Origin: Amycolatopsis granulosa
GTDB lineage: Bacteria > Actinomycetota > Actinomycetes > Mycobacteriales > Pseudonocardiaceae
Assembly: GCF_011758745.1 (NCBI RefSeq)
Contig: NZ_JAANOV010000001.1
Span: forward strand, 434,001 to 498,000
Direction of reading: 5' to 3'
Length of the DNA stretch: 64,000 bases
Shown here: in pieces, positions 8,725 through 17,489 of the stretch
Numbering within the stretch: the stretch's first letter is position 1
How the letters are laid out: each line of letters starts with the position of its first letter
Made by a program: the position numbers and the translations under genes
The notes under the pieces: model-generated
Seen by the model: only the letters and a program-made list of their open reading frames with translations
Databases searched by the model: none
Told to the model about the DNA's origin: nothing

Positions 8725-9924
8725 TCAGAAGTGTGTACCACACCACGCCGGGACCGGCGTGGTGAACAACCGGTCGGCCCGCTCCAGCCCGGACGCGCTC
8801 GTCGCCCGGATCCGCCCCGCCCCCGCCAGCAGGGACGGCCGCCACGTGCCGAGGTAGATCATGGCCAGCGCGTCCACACCCAGCCGCAGATCGGCCGTCT
8901 CGTCGGTGCGGTGCACACCGTCGGGTGAAACCCGGTAGCGCCCGGAGTTGGCCGCCAGCACCGGGTCGGCCACCTCCAGCACGACCGGCTCACCCGTGTA
9001 CTCGCGCGCACCCAGCGCCGCGGGCACGTCGACCAGCCGCAGCCACAGCTCGTCCCCGCCGCCGGTGTCGCGCACCGCGCGGATATCGGTGAACAGCAGC
9101 TCGACCGGCTCGTCCACCGGGCGCTCGCCGGCCCGGATGGTGTCCACGAGGTCCACACCGAGCAGGTAGCGCCACAACCCGGTGAACGCCTCGTCCGTGG
9201 CGGTCTGCAGGCTGATGACCTCCAGCGTGGCCGGCTCGGTCCAGTGCTTGCGTTCCACCGAGTAGATGAGATACCCGTCGAGGCCCTCGCTGCCGTGGTG
9301 CACGACCGTCACGACCGGGCTCGTCGCCTCGCGGGCGTGCCGTTCCCAGCCCGGCCACCAGTACGGTGGCCGGGTCATCATGGCAGGGCGGGGGTGCGGC
9401 AGCGCGTCGTACAGCGCGGGCAGCCGCTTCAGGGCGGTGTCCAGCGACCACAGTTCCACCTGGCCGCCGGCAGGCACCTCGGGGCGGAGCACCGCGCGGC
9501 GCCGGTCGATCTCGTAGCTGCGGCTGCGCGTGGCCACGCCATAGCCGAAGCGGTGGTAGATGACCCCTTCGGTCGCCCGCAGCGCGGCCAACGGCAGGCC
9601 GCGGGCCGCGATGTCGGTGAGCTGGGTGCGCATGAGTTCGGTGAGGACACCCCGCCGGGTCCGGTCCGGCCGGACCCCGACCCCGGTCACTGCCGCGAGG
9701 CCCGCGCGGGCACCACCGGGCAGGGTCATCTCCGCGTCGAAGGAGCGGGCGGTGCCGATGAGTTCGGTGTCGAACGCGCCGAGCGTGCGGCCGGGCTGGA
9801 GCATCCGTTCCGTGATCCGCCAGGAGTCGTCCGTGGTGGGGACGCCGTGGAGGGTGGCCCGGAACAGGTCGGCAGCGGCGCGGTGCTCGTCGGGTCGCAA
9901 CGTCCGCACGGTGTAGTCGCTCAC
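8725..9924 (-). CDS. Eis-type GNAT N-acetyltransferase (copy 2)
   Basis: 399 aa, same length and architecture as the copy at 7148-8347. The acetyl-CoA loop is GVGVRPDRTRRGVLTELM and the C-terminus is WCGTHF. The two copies share blocks throughout (for example IYHRFGYG vs IYGRFGYG) but have clearly diverged, so the duplication is old. GTG start. It lies between the two DUF4333 genes: 40 nt after the transmembrane DUF4333 gene and 24 nt before the lipoprotein gene. Confidence 0.85.
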   Translation of the reverse strand: MSDYTVRTLRPDEHRAAADLFRATLHGVPTTDDSWRITERMLQPGRTLGAFDTELIGTARSFDAEMTLPGGARAGLAAVTGVGVRPDRTRRGVLTELMRTQLTDIAARGLPLAALRATEGVIYHRFGYGVATRSRSYEIDRRRAVLRPEVPAGGQVELWSLDTALKRLPALYDALPHPRPAMMTRPPYWWPGWERHAREATSPVVTVVHHGSEGLDGYLIYSVERKHWTEPATLEVISLQTATDEAFTGLWRYLLGVDLVDTIRAGERPVDEPVELLFTDIRAVRDTGGGDELWLRLVDVPAALGAREYTGEPVVLEVADPVLAANSGRYRVSPDGVHRTDETADLRLGVDALAMIYLGTWRPSLLAGAGRIRATSASGLERADRLFTTPVPAWCGTHF

Positions 9925-9964
9925 CCCGCGATCGTCGCGGACCCGGCGGCGGCGCGCCAGCCAA

Positions 9965-10486
9965 TTACCGGGGGTAGGCGACCTCGTAGTCGGCGGCGGT
10001 GTTCTTGATGGTGATCTGCACGGTCTTGCCCTGGCCGTTGATCACCGCCGCGCAGGTGAACGTGGCGCCCGTGGTCACCTTCTGGCCGGCCGGGCACTGC
10101 ACGTCGCTGACACCGGTGAGCTGGTAGTTGCCGGTCAGGACCTGCTTGACGCCGTCCTGCACGGCCGTCTGGCTGAGCTCGGTGGTCTTGAGGAAACCGG
10201 GCGCGACGAACGCGGTGACGCAGAACGCGGCGACCACGACGACCAGCGCGCCGAGCCCGACGGCCAGGCCCTTACCGCGCTTCTTCGGCGGCTGCTGCGG
10301 CCGACCGTAGGCGCCCGGGTGCTGCGGCTGCCCCGGGTACTGCTGGCCGTACTGCGGCTGACCGTATCCGGGCTGCCCGCCGTACTGCGGCTGCTGCGCG
10401 TACTGGGGTGGGTGACCGGGTTGCTGCCCGTACCCGGGCTGCTGGTTCCACTGCTGGGGGTCGGTGCCGCCGTAGGGCGTGCTCAT
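9965..10486 (-). CDS. DUF4333 protein with PQ-rich N-terminus and one membrane helix
   Basis: 173 aa. Residues 1-67 are a low-complexity cytoplasmic region of Q/P/G/Y repeats (PGYGQ, PQYGQ), then KKRGK, one membrane helix at about 73-96, and an extracytoplasmic DUF4333 domain with the two conserved Cys (VQCPAGQKV, TFTCAAVI). Paralogue of the lipoprotein at 8344-8700 with a different membrane anchor. ATG start, TAA stop (rare here). It follows helY by 66 bp and precedes the second Eis-like gene. Confidence 0.82.
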   Translation of the reverse strand: MSTPYGGTDPQQWNQQPGYGQQPGHPPQYAQQPQYGGQPGYGQPQYGQQYPGQPQHPGAYGRPQQPPKKRGKGLAVGLGALVVVVAAFCVTAFVAPGFLKTTELSQTAVQDGVKQVLTGNYQLTGVSDVQCPAGQKVTTGATFTCAAVINGQGKTVQITIKNTAADYEVAYPR

Positions 10487-10551
10487 GCTCCTGGGCCTCC
10501 GCTGTTCGTCCTCGCTCAGCGCGATCCAACCACAACGCTGCGTGCGGCGCG

Positions 10552-13302
10552 CTACTCGGCACCGGCCGCCACGACCCCGCGGCGCAGCGCCTTGACCGCC
10601 TGGGCGGCGGCGTCCCCGACCGGGTCGGCCCGCCCGAGCACGGTCTTGATCTGGTCGAGCAGGTCGACCACCTGCCGCGACCAGCGCACGAAGTCCCCGG
10701 CGGACAGTTCCTGGCTGTTGGCCTCGGCCGCGGTGAGCACCTTCTCCAGTGATTCGCCGCGCGCCCACCGGTACACCGGCCAGGCGAACCCGGCGTCGGG
10801 CTCCCGGGTCCGGTCCAGGCGGTGGCGGCGCTCGTCCTCGGCGAGGTCGGTCCAGATCTTGGCGGTCTCCTGCCACGCCCGGGGCACGCCGCCGGCGGGC
10901 AGGCGCGGCTCCCCGGGCGAGTCCCGCCGCGCCTCGAACACCAGCGTCGACACGACCGCCGCCAGTTCGGGCGGTGTCAGCCCCTCCCACACACCGTGCC
11001 GGATGCACTCGGCCGCGAGCAGGTCCGACTCGCTGTAGAGGCGGGCCAGCCGCTCGCCGTGCTCGGTGACGCGGTCCTCGTGCTCGGCGAGGTACCCGCG
11101 TTCCGCCAGCAGCGCCCGGATCCGGTCGAAGGCGCGCGCCAGCGAGTGGGTGGTCGCGGCGACACGGCGTTCCAGCTGCTCGGTCTCCGCCGCGAGCCGG
11201 TGGTAGCGCTCGACCCAGCGGATGTTGGCCTCCCGCTCGGCCAGCCCGTGGCACGGGTGCGCACGCAGGGCACGGCGCAACGCGGCCAGCTCACCGTCCT
11301 CCCCGGCACCGGACCGGCGCTTCTGCCGACCGGGCAACGCGATCCCGGAATCGCGCAGGTGGGAGGCGATGTCGCGGCGCGTCTTCGGCGACCGCAGCTC
11401 GACGTGCTTGGGCAGCCTGATCCGGCCGAGCGGTTCCACCGGCGCGGAGAAGTCCGACAGCGACAGCGGGCCGGACCAGCGGTCCTCGGTCACCACCACC
11501 GGACGCGGCTCACGCACCGGGTCCAGACCCGGGTCGATCACCACCGCGAGCCCGGCGCGCCGGCCGGCGGGCACGGCGATGACGTCACCGCGGCGCAGCT
11601 TCTCCAGGGAGGCGGCGGTGTCGGCGCGGCGCGCGGCGGTGTTCTGCCGGGCCAGGGCCTTCTCCCGGTCGGAGATCTTCTTCCGCAGCTGGACGTAGTC
11701 GAGCATCGCGTCGAAGTCGCCGGTCACCGCCTCGGCGTAACCCTTGAGCGCCTCGCGGTTCTTCTCGATGCGCCGCGACAGGCCGACCACCGAGCGGTCG
11801 GCCTGGAACTGGGCGAAGGACTGCTCCAGCAGCTCGCGGGCCTGCTCGTGGCCGAGCTGGGCGACCAGGTTGATCGCCATGTTGTAGCCGGGCCGGAACG
11901 ACGACCGCAGCGGGTAGGTCCGGGTCGAGGCCAGGCCGGCGACGGCCTTGGGATCCATGCCCGGCTGCCACACCACCACCGCGTGGCCCTCGACGTCGAT
12001 TCCGCGGCGCCCCGCCCGGCCGGTCAGCTGCGTGTACTCGCCCGGGGTGAGGTCGACGTGCGCCTCGCCGTTGTACTTGACCAGCCGTTCCAGGACGACG
12101 GTGCGCGCGGGCATGTTGATGCCCAGGGCGAGGGTCTCGGTGGCGAACACGACCTTGACCAGCCCGCGCACGAACAGTTCCTCGACGGTCTCCTTGAACG
12201 CGGGCAGCAGCCCGGCGTGGTGCCCGGCGACGCCGTTCTCCAGCGCCTCGCGCCACTCCCAGTAACCGAGCACACCCAGGTCGCCCTCGGGCAGGTCCTT
12301 GGTGCGCGTGTCCACGATGCGGCGCACCTCCGCGGCCTCTTCCGGGGTGTTCAGCCGCAGCCCCGAGCGGGTCACCTGGCTCACGGCGGCGTCACAACCG
12401 GCGCGGGAGAAGATGAACACGATCGCCGGGAGCAGGCCCGCCGCATCCAGGCGGGTGATCAGGTCCACCCGCGACGGCGGGCGGAACCGCGGGCCGCGCG
12501 AGTACTGGCGGCCGCCCCGCCCGCGGCGCAGCGCGGCCGGCGCGTGCATGCGCCCGACCTCCTCGACGCGCCGGAGCAGCCCGGGGTTGATGCGCAGTTC
12601 ACCGTGCGAGCCGTCGTCGGCGAACAGGTCGAGCAGCCGGTTGCCGACCACCATGTGCTGCCACAGCGGCACCGGCCGGTGCTCGTCGACCACCACCGTG
12701 GTGTCCCCGCGCACCGTGACCAGCCATTCGCCGAACTCCTCGGCGTTGCTGACCGTCGCGGACAGGCCGACCACGCGCACGTACTCCGGCAGGTGCAGGA
12801 TGACCTCCTCCCACACCGCGCCACGGAACCGGTCGGCGAGGTAGTGGATCTCGTCCATCACCACGTAGCCGAGGTCGGTGATGGCCGAGGAGCCCGCGTA
12901 GAGCATGTTGCGCAGGACCTCGGTGGTCATCACGACGATCTGCGCGTTGCCGTTGATCGCGGTGTCACCGGTGAGCAGCCCGACCGCGTCGTTGCCGTAC
13001 CGGGCGACCAGGTCGCCGTACTTCTGGTTGGACAGCGCCTTGATCGGCGTCGTGTAGAAGCACTTGCGCCCCTCGGCGAGGGCGAGGTGGACCGCGAACT
13101 CGCCGACCACGGTCTTGCCCGCACCGGTGGGCGCGCACACGAGTACGCCGTGGCCGTCCTCCAGCGCGCGGCAGCCGCGGATCTGGAAGTCGTCGAACCC
13201 GAAGTCCGCCTCGTCGGCGAAGCGGGTCAGCTGGGGGTACTGGGCGCGGCGCTTGGCGGCCTGGTAGGCCTCGGCCGGCGACACGGAAGGGCGAGCAGCC
13301 AC
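10552..13302 (-). CDS. helY: DEAD/DEAH-box RNA helicase HelY (Ski2/Mtr4-like)
   Basis: 916 aa superfamily 2 helicase. Motif I is APTGAGKT (57-64), motif II is MDEIHYLAD (DEIH 150-153), motif III is LSATVSN, and motif VI is QLTGRAGRRGID. The C-terminal part carries the Mtr4/Ski2-like rRNA-processing arch and DSHCT domain (EGLTPPELAAVVSTLVFEAR). It probably unwinds structured RNA in turnover. The order tatA-tatC-(DAG kinase)-helY is conserved in Pseudonocardiaceae and matches Rv2092c-Rv2094c. GTG start lies within a 15-bp palindrome (CACCCTG-C-CAGGGTG, 13300-13314). Confidence 0.92.
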   Translation of the reverse strand: MAARPSVSPAEAYQAAKRRAQYPQLTRFADEADFGFDDFQIRGCRALEDGHGVLVCAPTGAGKTVVGEFAVHLALAEGRKCFYTTPIKALSNQKYGDLVARYGNDAVGLLTGDTAINGNAQIVVMTTEVLRNMLYAGSSAITDLGYVVMDEIHYLADRFRGAVWEEVILHLPEYVRVVGLSATVSNAEEFGEWLVTVRGDTTVVVDEHRPVPLWQHMVVGNRLLDLFADDGSHGELRINPGLLRRVEEVGRMHAPAALRRGRGGRQYSRGPRFRPPSRVDLITRLDAAGLLPAIVFIFSRAGCDAAVSQVTRSGLRLNTPEEAAEVRRIVDTRTKDLPEGDLGVLGYWEWREALENGVAGHHAGLLPAFKETVEELFVRGLVKVVFATETLALGINMPARTVVLERLVKYNGEAHVDLTPGEYTQLTGRAGRRGIDVEGHAVVVWQPGMDPKAVAGLASTRTYPLRSSFRPGYNMAINLVAQLGHEQARELLEQSFAQFQADRSVVGLSRRIEKNREALKGYAEAVTGDFDAMLDYVQLRKKISDREKALARQNTAARRADTAASLEKLRRGDVIAVPAGRRAGLAVVIDPGLDPVREPRPVVVTEDRWSGPLSLSDFSAPVEPLGRIRLPKHVELRSPKTRRDIASHLRDSGIALPGRQKRRSGAGEDGELAALRRALRAHPCHGLAEREANIRWVERYHRLAAETEQLERRVAATTHSLARAFDRIRALLAERGYLAEHEDRVTEHGERLARLYSESDLLAAECIRHGVWEGLTPPELAAVVSTLVFEARRDSPGEPRLPAGGVPRAWQETAKIWTDLAEDERRHRLDRTREPDAGFAWPVYRWARGESLEKVLTAAEANSQELSAGDFVRWSRQVVDLLDQIKTVLGRADPVGDAAAQAVKALRRGVVAAGAE

Positions 13303-13348
13303 CCTGCCAGGGTGTCACATGCGGTGTCCGGGCCGCAGGCGGCGGGTA

Positions 13349-13855
13349 TCAGCCCAGCACCGCCAGCGCGTCGCGCTCGCAGCGCACCGTGACCGGACCG
13401 GCGGCGAGCATCCCGCGGCCGGCGCACAACGGCCAGCCGCCGGCCTCGATCCGGGCCTCCCGCGCAAGCAGCGTCCGCACCGCCGGGTGGCGCAGGGGCT
13501 TGCCCTGCCGCAGGCCGGTGCGGGCGTTGACGGCGGCGTCGAAGCCGGTGCACCGCACAGTCGCGCACCAGGTGCCGCCCACGCGGCCCAGGTCCACGGT
13601 GCGATGCCACTGCTCCCGCACGGCGGCCGACCATCGCGTCGGCCGCCCTGACCGGACTGAGCGGACTGAGCGGAACCCCGAGACCGCGGGCCAGCTCGTT
13701 GCCGGTGCCGGCCGGAACCAGCCCCAGCGGCGTACCGGTGGCGGCGCAGAACTACACGGTGTGGTGCACCGCCCCGTCCCCGCGAGCACGACGAGCGCGT
13801 CGAGGTCCCCGGTCAGCGCCGGCCGGGGTGGACGGCCGGGGCCGCACGGACCCAT
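13349..13855 (-). pseudogene. Diacylglycerol kinase family pseudogene
   Basis: Remnant of a lipid kinase gene between tatC and helY. Readable blocks are DLDALVVLAG followed, in a shifted frame, by GDGAVHHTV, an in-frame TAG, then FCAATGTPLGLVPAGTGNEL (nucleotide-binding GDG and PAGTGN motifs). A second shift near 13620 gives HRTVDLGRVGGTWCATVRC and GFDAAVNAR. The sequence then jumps straight to HPAVRTLLAREARIEAGGWPL and the normal C-terminal end. There are at least two frameshifts, one premature stop, an internal deletion and a missing N-terminus of about 60 residues. A short GGACTGAGC direct repeat (about 13657-13677) marks one damaged spot. Confidence 0.78.
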
Positions 13856-13869
13856 CGAGCGCCGGCCGG

Positions 13870-14814
13870 CTAGGTCACATCCTCGGTCCTGGGCTTGGCC
13901 GGCGTGTCGTCATCGATGGTGGCCGGGGTGTAGTCGAACGGGGCGGGCTGGTCGTCGGGCAGGTGCGCCCACTCCGAGCTCTCCCTCTCGCGGTACTTGC
14001 GCGCGTCGTGGACGCGTGCGATCTGGATCGCGAGTTCGGCGAGCACGGTCAGCGCGCCGGCCAGGGCGATCATCGAGAACGGGTCGGAGCCGGGGGTGGC
14101 GAACGCCGCGAACACGAACACCAGGAAGATCAGCCCGCGACGCCACTTCTTCAGCTGGGCGTACTTGACCACGCCGACGAAGTTCAGCATCACCAGCACC
14201 AGCGGCAGCTCGAAGCTGACCCCGAAGATGATCAGCAGCGACAGGACGAACGAGATGTACTTGTCGCCGGTCAGGCCGGTGATGAAGAAGTCACTGCCGA
14301 AGCCCATCAGCAGCTGCAGTGCGTGCGGGATGATCAGGTAGGCCACCACCGCGCCACCGGCGAACAGCACGCTCGCGCAGCCGACGAACGTCAGCGCGTA
14401 CTTGCGTTCCTTGCTGTACAGGCCCGGCGCGATGAACGCCCAGAACTGGTACAGCCACAGCGGGGAGGTCAGCACGGCGCCCGCGGCCAGGCCGACCTTC
14501 AGCTGGATCATGAACGCTTCGAACGGCACGGTCTGCAGCAGTCGGCAGCCTTCGCCGCTGCCCAGCCGCCGGTCGGGCGGGATGGCGCAGTACGGGTCGT
14601 TGACGATGTCGCCCAGCGACGGCACCGGCCCCATCCGGGTGTTGAACCAGATGAAACCGAAGATCCCCCCGGCGACCACGGCGAGCAGTGCCCAGCCGAG
14701 CCGGCGCCGGAACTCGTAGATGTGCTCGATGAGCGTCATCGTGCCGTCGGGGTTGAGCCGGCGGCTGCGCTTGCGCCGCCGGTCCCTCCGGCTCGGGGAG
14801 GCGGAGTCCGCCAC
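13870..14814 (-). CDS. tatC: Sec-independent protein translocase TatC
   Basis: 314 aa, six membrane helices. It has the TatC hallmarks: LIEHIYEFRRRLGWALLAV at the start, the loop with the conserved Glu region (FEAFMIQLKVGLAAGAVLTSPLWLYQFWAFIAPGL YSKERKY read across a break), and FGVSFELPLVLVML. With TatA it exports folded twin-arginine proteins. A 25-residue basic N-terminus and a 50-residue acidic C-terminal tail are longer than in E. coli, as is normal in actinobacteria. GTG start 17 nt after the tatA stop. Followed only by the DAG-kinase pseudogene. Confidence 0.95.
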   Translation of the reverse strand: MADSASPSRRDRRRKRSRRLNPDGTMTLIEHIYEFRRRLGWALLAVVAGGIFGFIWFNTRMGPVPSLGDIVNDPYCAIPPDRRLGSGEGCRLLQTVPFEAFMIQLKVGLAAGAVLTSPLWLYQFWAFIAPGLYSKERKYALTFVGCASVLFAGGAVVAYLIIPHALQLLMGFGSDFFITGLTGDKYISFVLSLLIIFGVSFELPLVLVMLNFVGVVKYAQLKKWRRGLIFLVFVFAAFATPGSDPFSMIALAGALTVLAELAIQIARVHDARKYRERESSEWAHLPDDQPAPFDYTPATIDDDTPAKPRTEDVT

Positions 14815-14831
14815 GACAGGCTCCGTCCTCG

Positions 14832-15167
14832 TCAGCTGGCGTGCTTGTGCGCCTGGTCGGCCTTCTCCGCCGCCTGCTGCCGCTTCAGTTCGTCGAGCTG
14901 CCGCTGCAGCTGCGCGACCTGGTCGTCGGCCGGGCCCGCCGTGGACCCAGTGGACGCCGTGGCGGTCGTCCCCTCGGAGGTCGTGATCTGCTTCGTGTCG
15001 GGCTCGGTGGCCGTGCCGTCCTCACGGAGGTCCTTGGTCTCGGCCTTGAAGATCTTCATGGACTTGCCGATGGACCGCGCGGCGTCCGGCAGGCGCTTCG
15101 CGCCGAACAGCAGGACCACGAGGAGCACCAGAATGATCAAGTGCCACGGCTGCAACCCGTTCAGCAT
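14832..15167 (-). CDS. tatA: Sec-independent protein translocase TatA
   Basis: 111 aa. A short N-terminal membrane helix (about residues 7-21), the FGAKRLPD hinge, an amphipathic helix ([19 protein letters not shown]) and a long hydrophilic tail with a predicted coiled coil ([18 protein letters not shown]). It forms the translocation pore or patch with TatC. The ATG shares one base with the TGA of the upstream 81-aa gene (TGATG). Confidence 0.95.
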   Translation of the reverse strand: MLNGLQPWHLIILVLLVVLLFGAKRLPDAARSIGKSMKIFKAETKDLREDGTATEPDTKQITTSEGTTATASTGSTAGPADDQVAQLQRQLDELKRQQAAEKADQAHKHAS

Positions 15168-15412
15168 CAGTGGCCTCCTTCCTTGCTTGTGACCAATGCT
15201 ACTTGCTCGGGGGTGGGACGCCGCCGCTGCTCGATCGCGACGCGCAGACCGGCCGACCGGGCCTTCAGCAGCCCGGTGCGGTCGGTGATGTTCACCGTCA
15301 CCATGCTCGATGCCCGCCGGAACCGGCGCAAGACCCGGACTGTCCGGATCAGGACAACAATGAGCGCGAGCACACCCGCGGCGGCGAGCAGAACACTCGG
15401 CAGGTACGACAC
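15167..15412 (-). CDS. Small membrane protein of the paf-tat operon, unknown function
   Basis: 81 aa. One membrane helix (about residues 4-24, [20 protein letters not shown]), then a basic stretch [11 protein letters not shown] and a cytoplasmic tail of about 45 residues. I do not recognise a domain. The gene sits between pafC (9 nt) and tatA (1-nt overlap), so all are surely co-transcribed and it is likely translated together with TatA. A role in Tat assembly or membrane placement is only a guess from position. Confidence 0.7.
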   Translation of the reverse strand: MSYLPSVLLAAAGVLALIVVLIRTVRVLRRFRRASSMVTVNITDRTGLLKARSAGLRVAIEQRRRPTPEQVALVTSKEGGH

Positions 15413-15421
15413 GGCGTCACC

Positions 15422-16402
15422 CTACTGGCCCAAGGTGACCGGCAGGTGACGTGCCCTTTCCAGCGCGGCGGCGGCCCGGCTGCGCACCGCCGCCGCGAGC
15501 CCGGGCGGGCTCTCCACCCGCGCATCGCCGCCCAGACCCAGCACCAGTCGCACCATCCAGGACTCGTCGCCGTAGCGCATCCGCACCCGCAGCCGCCCTC
15601 CGTCGAGCTCGCCCAGCTCCTCGCACGGGTAGTACTCGGCCACCCACCGGGCGTCCGGTTCGAGCACCAGCTGCGCCTCCGCCTGACCGGGCCGCGCCCG
15701 GAACACCCCGTCGGAGATGTCCGTGGGCCGCGCGGCCGACGGCGGCGCGGCCCGCTCGTCGAGCACGTCGACCTCGTCGATGCGGTCCAGCCGGAACAGC
15801 CGCACCCCCTCGGCGCGCCGGCACCAGGCCTCCAGGTACCCGACCGCCTGCACGATCAACAGCCGCATCGGGTCGACCGTGCGCTCGGTGATCTGGTCCC
15901 GCGACGCCGTGTAGTAGCGGATCCGCAGCGCCCGGCCGGCCCGCAGGGCGTGCTGCACCACCCCCCGGGTGGCCGCCGTCTTCTCACCCTCCCGCAGCGC
16001 CCGGCCGACCACGACCCCGGACGGCTGCGCCTGACCCGCCGCTGCCTCGATCTTCGCGATGGCGCGGTGCACCGCGTCGGTGTCGACCACGCCGGGGGTC
16101 TCGGCCACCGCGCGCAACGCGACCAGCAGCGCGGTCGCCTCACCGCCGGTGAGCCGCAGCGGCCGGTTCATGCCCGCATCGAAGGTGACGGTGACCGTGT
16201 CACCCTCGAAGGACAGGTCGATCAGATCACCCGGACCGTACCCGGGCAGACCGCACATCCACAGCAGCTCCAGGTCGCGGCGCAACTGCCGCGCGCTCAC
16301 CCCGAAGTCGCGGGCCGCGTCCTCGATGCGGATACCCGGCCGGGCCAGCAGGTACGGCACGAGCGCGAGCAGCCGGGGCATCCGGTCGGTCGACCCGCTC
16401 AT
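15422..16402 (-). CDS. pafC: WYL-domain transcriptional activator PafC
   Basis: 326 aa. N-terminal winged HTH (IRIEDAARDFGVSARQLRRDLELLW), WYL domain (ALRIRYYTASRDQITERTVDPMRLL) and a C-terminal WCX domain. In mycobacteria PafB and PafC act as a heterodimer that activates the LexA/RecA-independent DNA-damage genes through RecA-NDp promoters. ATG overlaps the pafB stop by 4 bp, which keeps the partners at equal levels. Two matches to the target promoter lie in this window (22671-22693 and 32457-32479). Confidence 0.92.
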   Translation of the reverse strand: MSGSTDRMPRLLALVPYLLARPGIRIEDAARDFGVSARQLRRDLELLWMCGLPGYGPGDLIDLSFEGDTVTVTFDAGMNRPLRLTGGEATALLVALRAVAETPGVVDTDAVHRAIAKIEAAAGQAQPSGVVVGRALREGEKTAATRGVVQHALRAGRALRIRYYTASRDQITERTVDPMRLLIVQAVGYLEAWCRRAEGVRLFRLDRIDEVDVLDERAAPPSAARPTDISDGVFRARPGQAEAQLVLEPDARWVAEYYPCEELGELDGGRLRVRMRYGDESWMVRLVLGLGGDARVESPPGLAAAVRSRAAAALERARHLPVTLGQ

Positions 16403-17379
16403 CGCCGCACCTCGTGGTGCAGGATCGACTCCAGCCGCCCGCGGACCGCCTTGGCCAGCACGTCCGGCTCCAGCACCAGCACGTCGGGCCCGTGCCCGGC
16501 GATCCAGTCCGCCGCGCTCTCCGGGAAGTACAGGTCGATCTCGGCCAGATCGCCCGGCACCCCGTCCACCGTCATCCGGCCGGTGAGGCGCGCCCGGCGC
16601 CGCACCCCCGCCGCGCGCTGGTCGGCGATCCACAACTTCGCGGTGGTCACCGGCGACGGTTCCGGCTCGCCGGTGCCGGCGATCAGCTCCAGCAGGTTCA
16701 CGTTCTCCGGTCGCTGCACCTCACCCGGCCTGCCCACCGTGCGCACGTCACCGACGATTCGCGACAGCCGGAAACACCGCGGCGCCGCACGATCCCGGTC
16801 GTGCCCCACCACATACCACCGCGCCCGCCAGGACACCACACCCCACGGCTCCAGGGTGCGGATCAGCCGCTCCGCCGACCCCGACCGCCGGTAGGAGAAC
16901 TGCACCGCCTGATGCGCCTGCACCGCGGCGACCAGCGGGGTGAAGGCCGGCTCGGCCCGCACCCGCGACTCCACCACCGGCGGTTCGCTGTGGTCCACCT
17001 CGACCCCGGCCGCACGCAGCTTCACCAGCGCACCCTGGGCCTGCCCGGTCATCTCCGGCGAGTCCCACAGCCGCACCGCGAGCCCCACGGCCGCGGCCTC
17101 GTCGGGCGCCAGCTCGATCTCCCCCAGCTCGTAGTCGCGGCGCGCGATGCGATAACCCTCCGCCGGGTCGAACGCCGAGTTGCGGCCGGTCTCCAGCGGA
17201 ATGCCCAGTTCGCGCAGCTCGGTCTTGTCCCGCTCGAACATGCGGGAGAACGCCTCGTCACTGGCCGCGTCGGCGTACCCGGGCACGATCCCGCGGATCC
17301 GGTCAGCGGTCAGGTACTGCCGGGTCGACAGCAGAGCGAGCACCAGGTTGACCAGGCGCTCGGCGCGGGCGGTGGACAC
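16399..17379 (-). CDS. pafB: WYL-domain transcriptional activator PafB
   Basis: 326 aa. N-terminal winged HTH (RLVNLVLALLSTRQYLTADRI), WYL domain (VQFSYRRSGSAERLIRTLEPWG, WYVVGHDRDR) and WCX domain. Partner of PafC. The GTG start is preceded, 6 nt upstream, by TACTGT, so a separate leaderless promoter probably drives pafBC within the 110-bp gap after the DUF1684 gene, in addition to read-through from pafA. Confidence 0.92.
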   Translation of the reverse strand: MSTARAERLVNLVLALLSTRQYLTADRIRGIVPGYADAASDEAFSRMFERDKTELRELGIPLETGRNSAFDPAEGYRIARRDYELGEIELAPDEAAAVGLAVRLWDSPEMTGQAQGALVKLRAAGVEVDHSEPPVVESRVRAEPAFTPLVAAVQAHQAVQFSYRRSGSAERLIRTLEPWGVVSWRARWYVVGHDRDRAAPRCFRLSRIVGDVRTVGRPGEVQRPENVNLLELIAGTGEPEPSPVTTAKLWIADQRAAGVRRRARLTGRMTVDGVPGDLAEIDLYFPESAADWIAGHGPDVLVLEPDVLAKAVRGRLESILHHEVRR

Positions 17380-17385
17380 CCGACA

Positions 17386-17391
17386 ACAGTA
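17386..17391 (-). promoter_or_regulatory. -10 box TACTGT of pafB
   Basis: TACTGT on the minus strand ends 6 nt before the GTG of pafB, the spacing seen for leaderless actinobacterial mRNAs. It implies that pafBC can be expressed independently of pafA. No clear -35 is visible. Confidence 0.45.
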
Positions 17392-17489
17392 ACTCGCACT
17401 GATGATCGAGTCCGCGCGGTCCGCCCCCGGCGCGCCAGGATCTTCACGAGATACCCACCCGTGCCGCGCCGAGCCGCGAAATCATCCGC

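Noticed and set aside
13300-13314. 15-bp palindrome CACCCTG-C-CAGGGTG over the helY start codon
   Set aside because: Centre of one base is too short for an RNA hairpin with full arms, there is no second copy, and it is partly coding; kept only as a note.
10822-13392. Very long plus-strand open frame (856 codons) opposite helY
   Set aside because: Composition (Arg, His, Gly, Gln, Val, Pro rich, no recognisable motif) is that of an antisense frame of a GC-rich gene; helY on the other strand has all helicase motifs.
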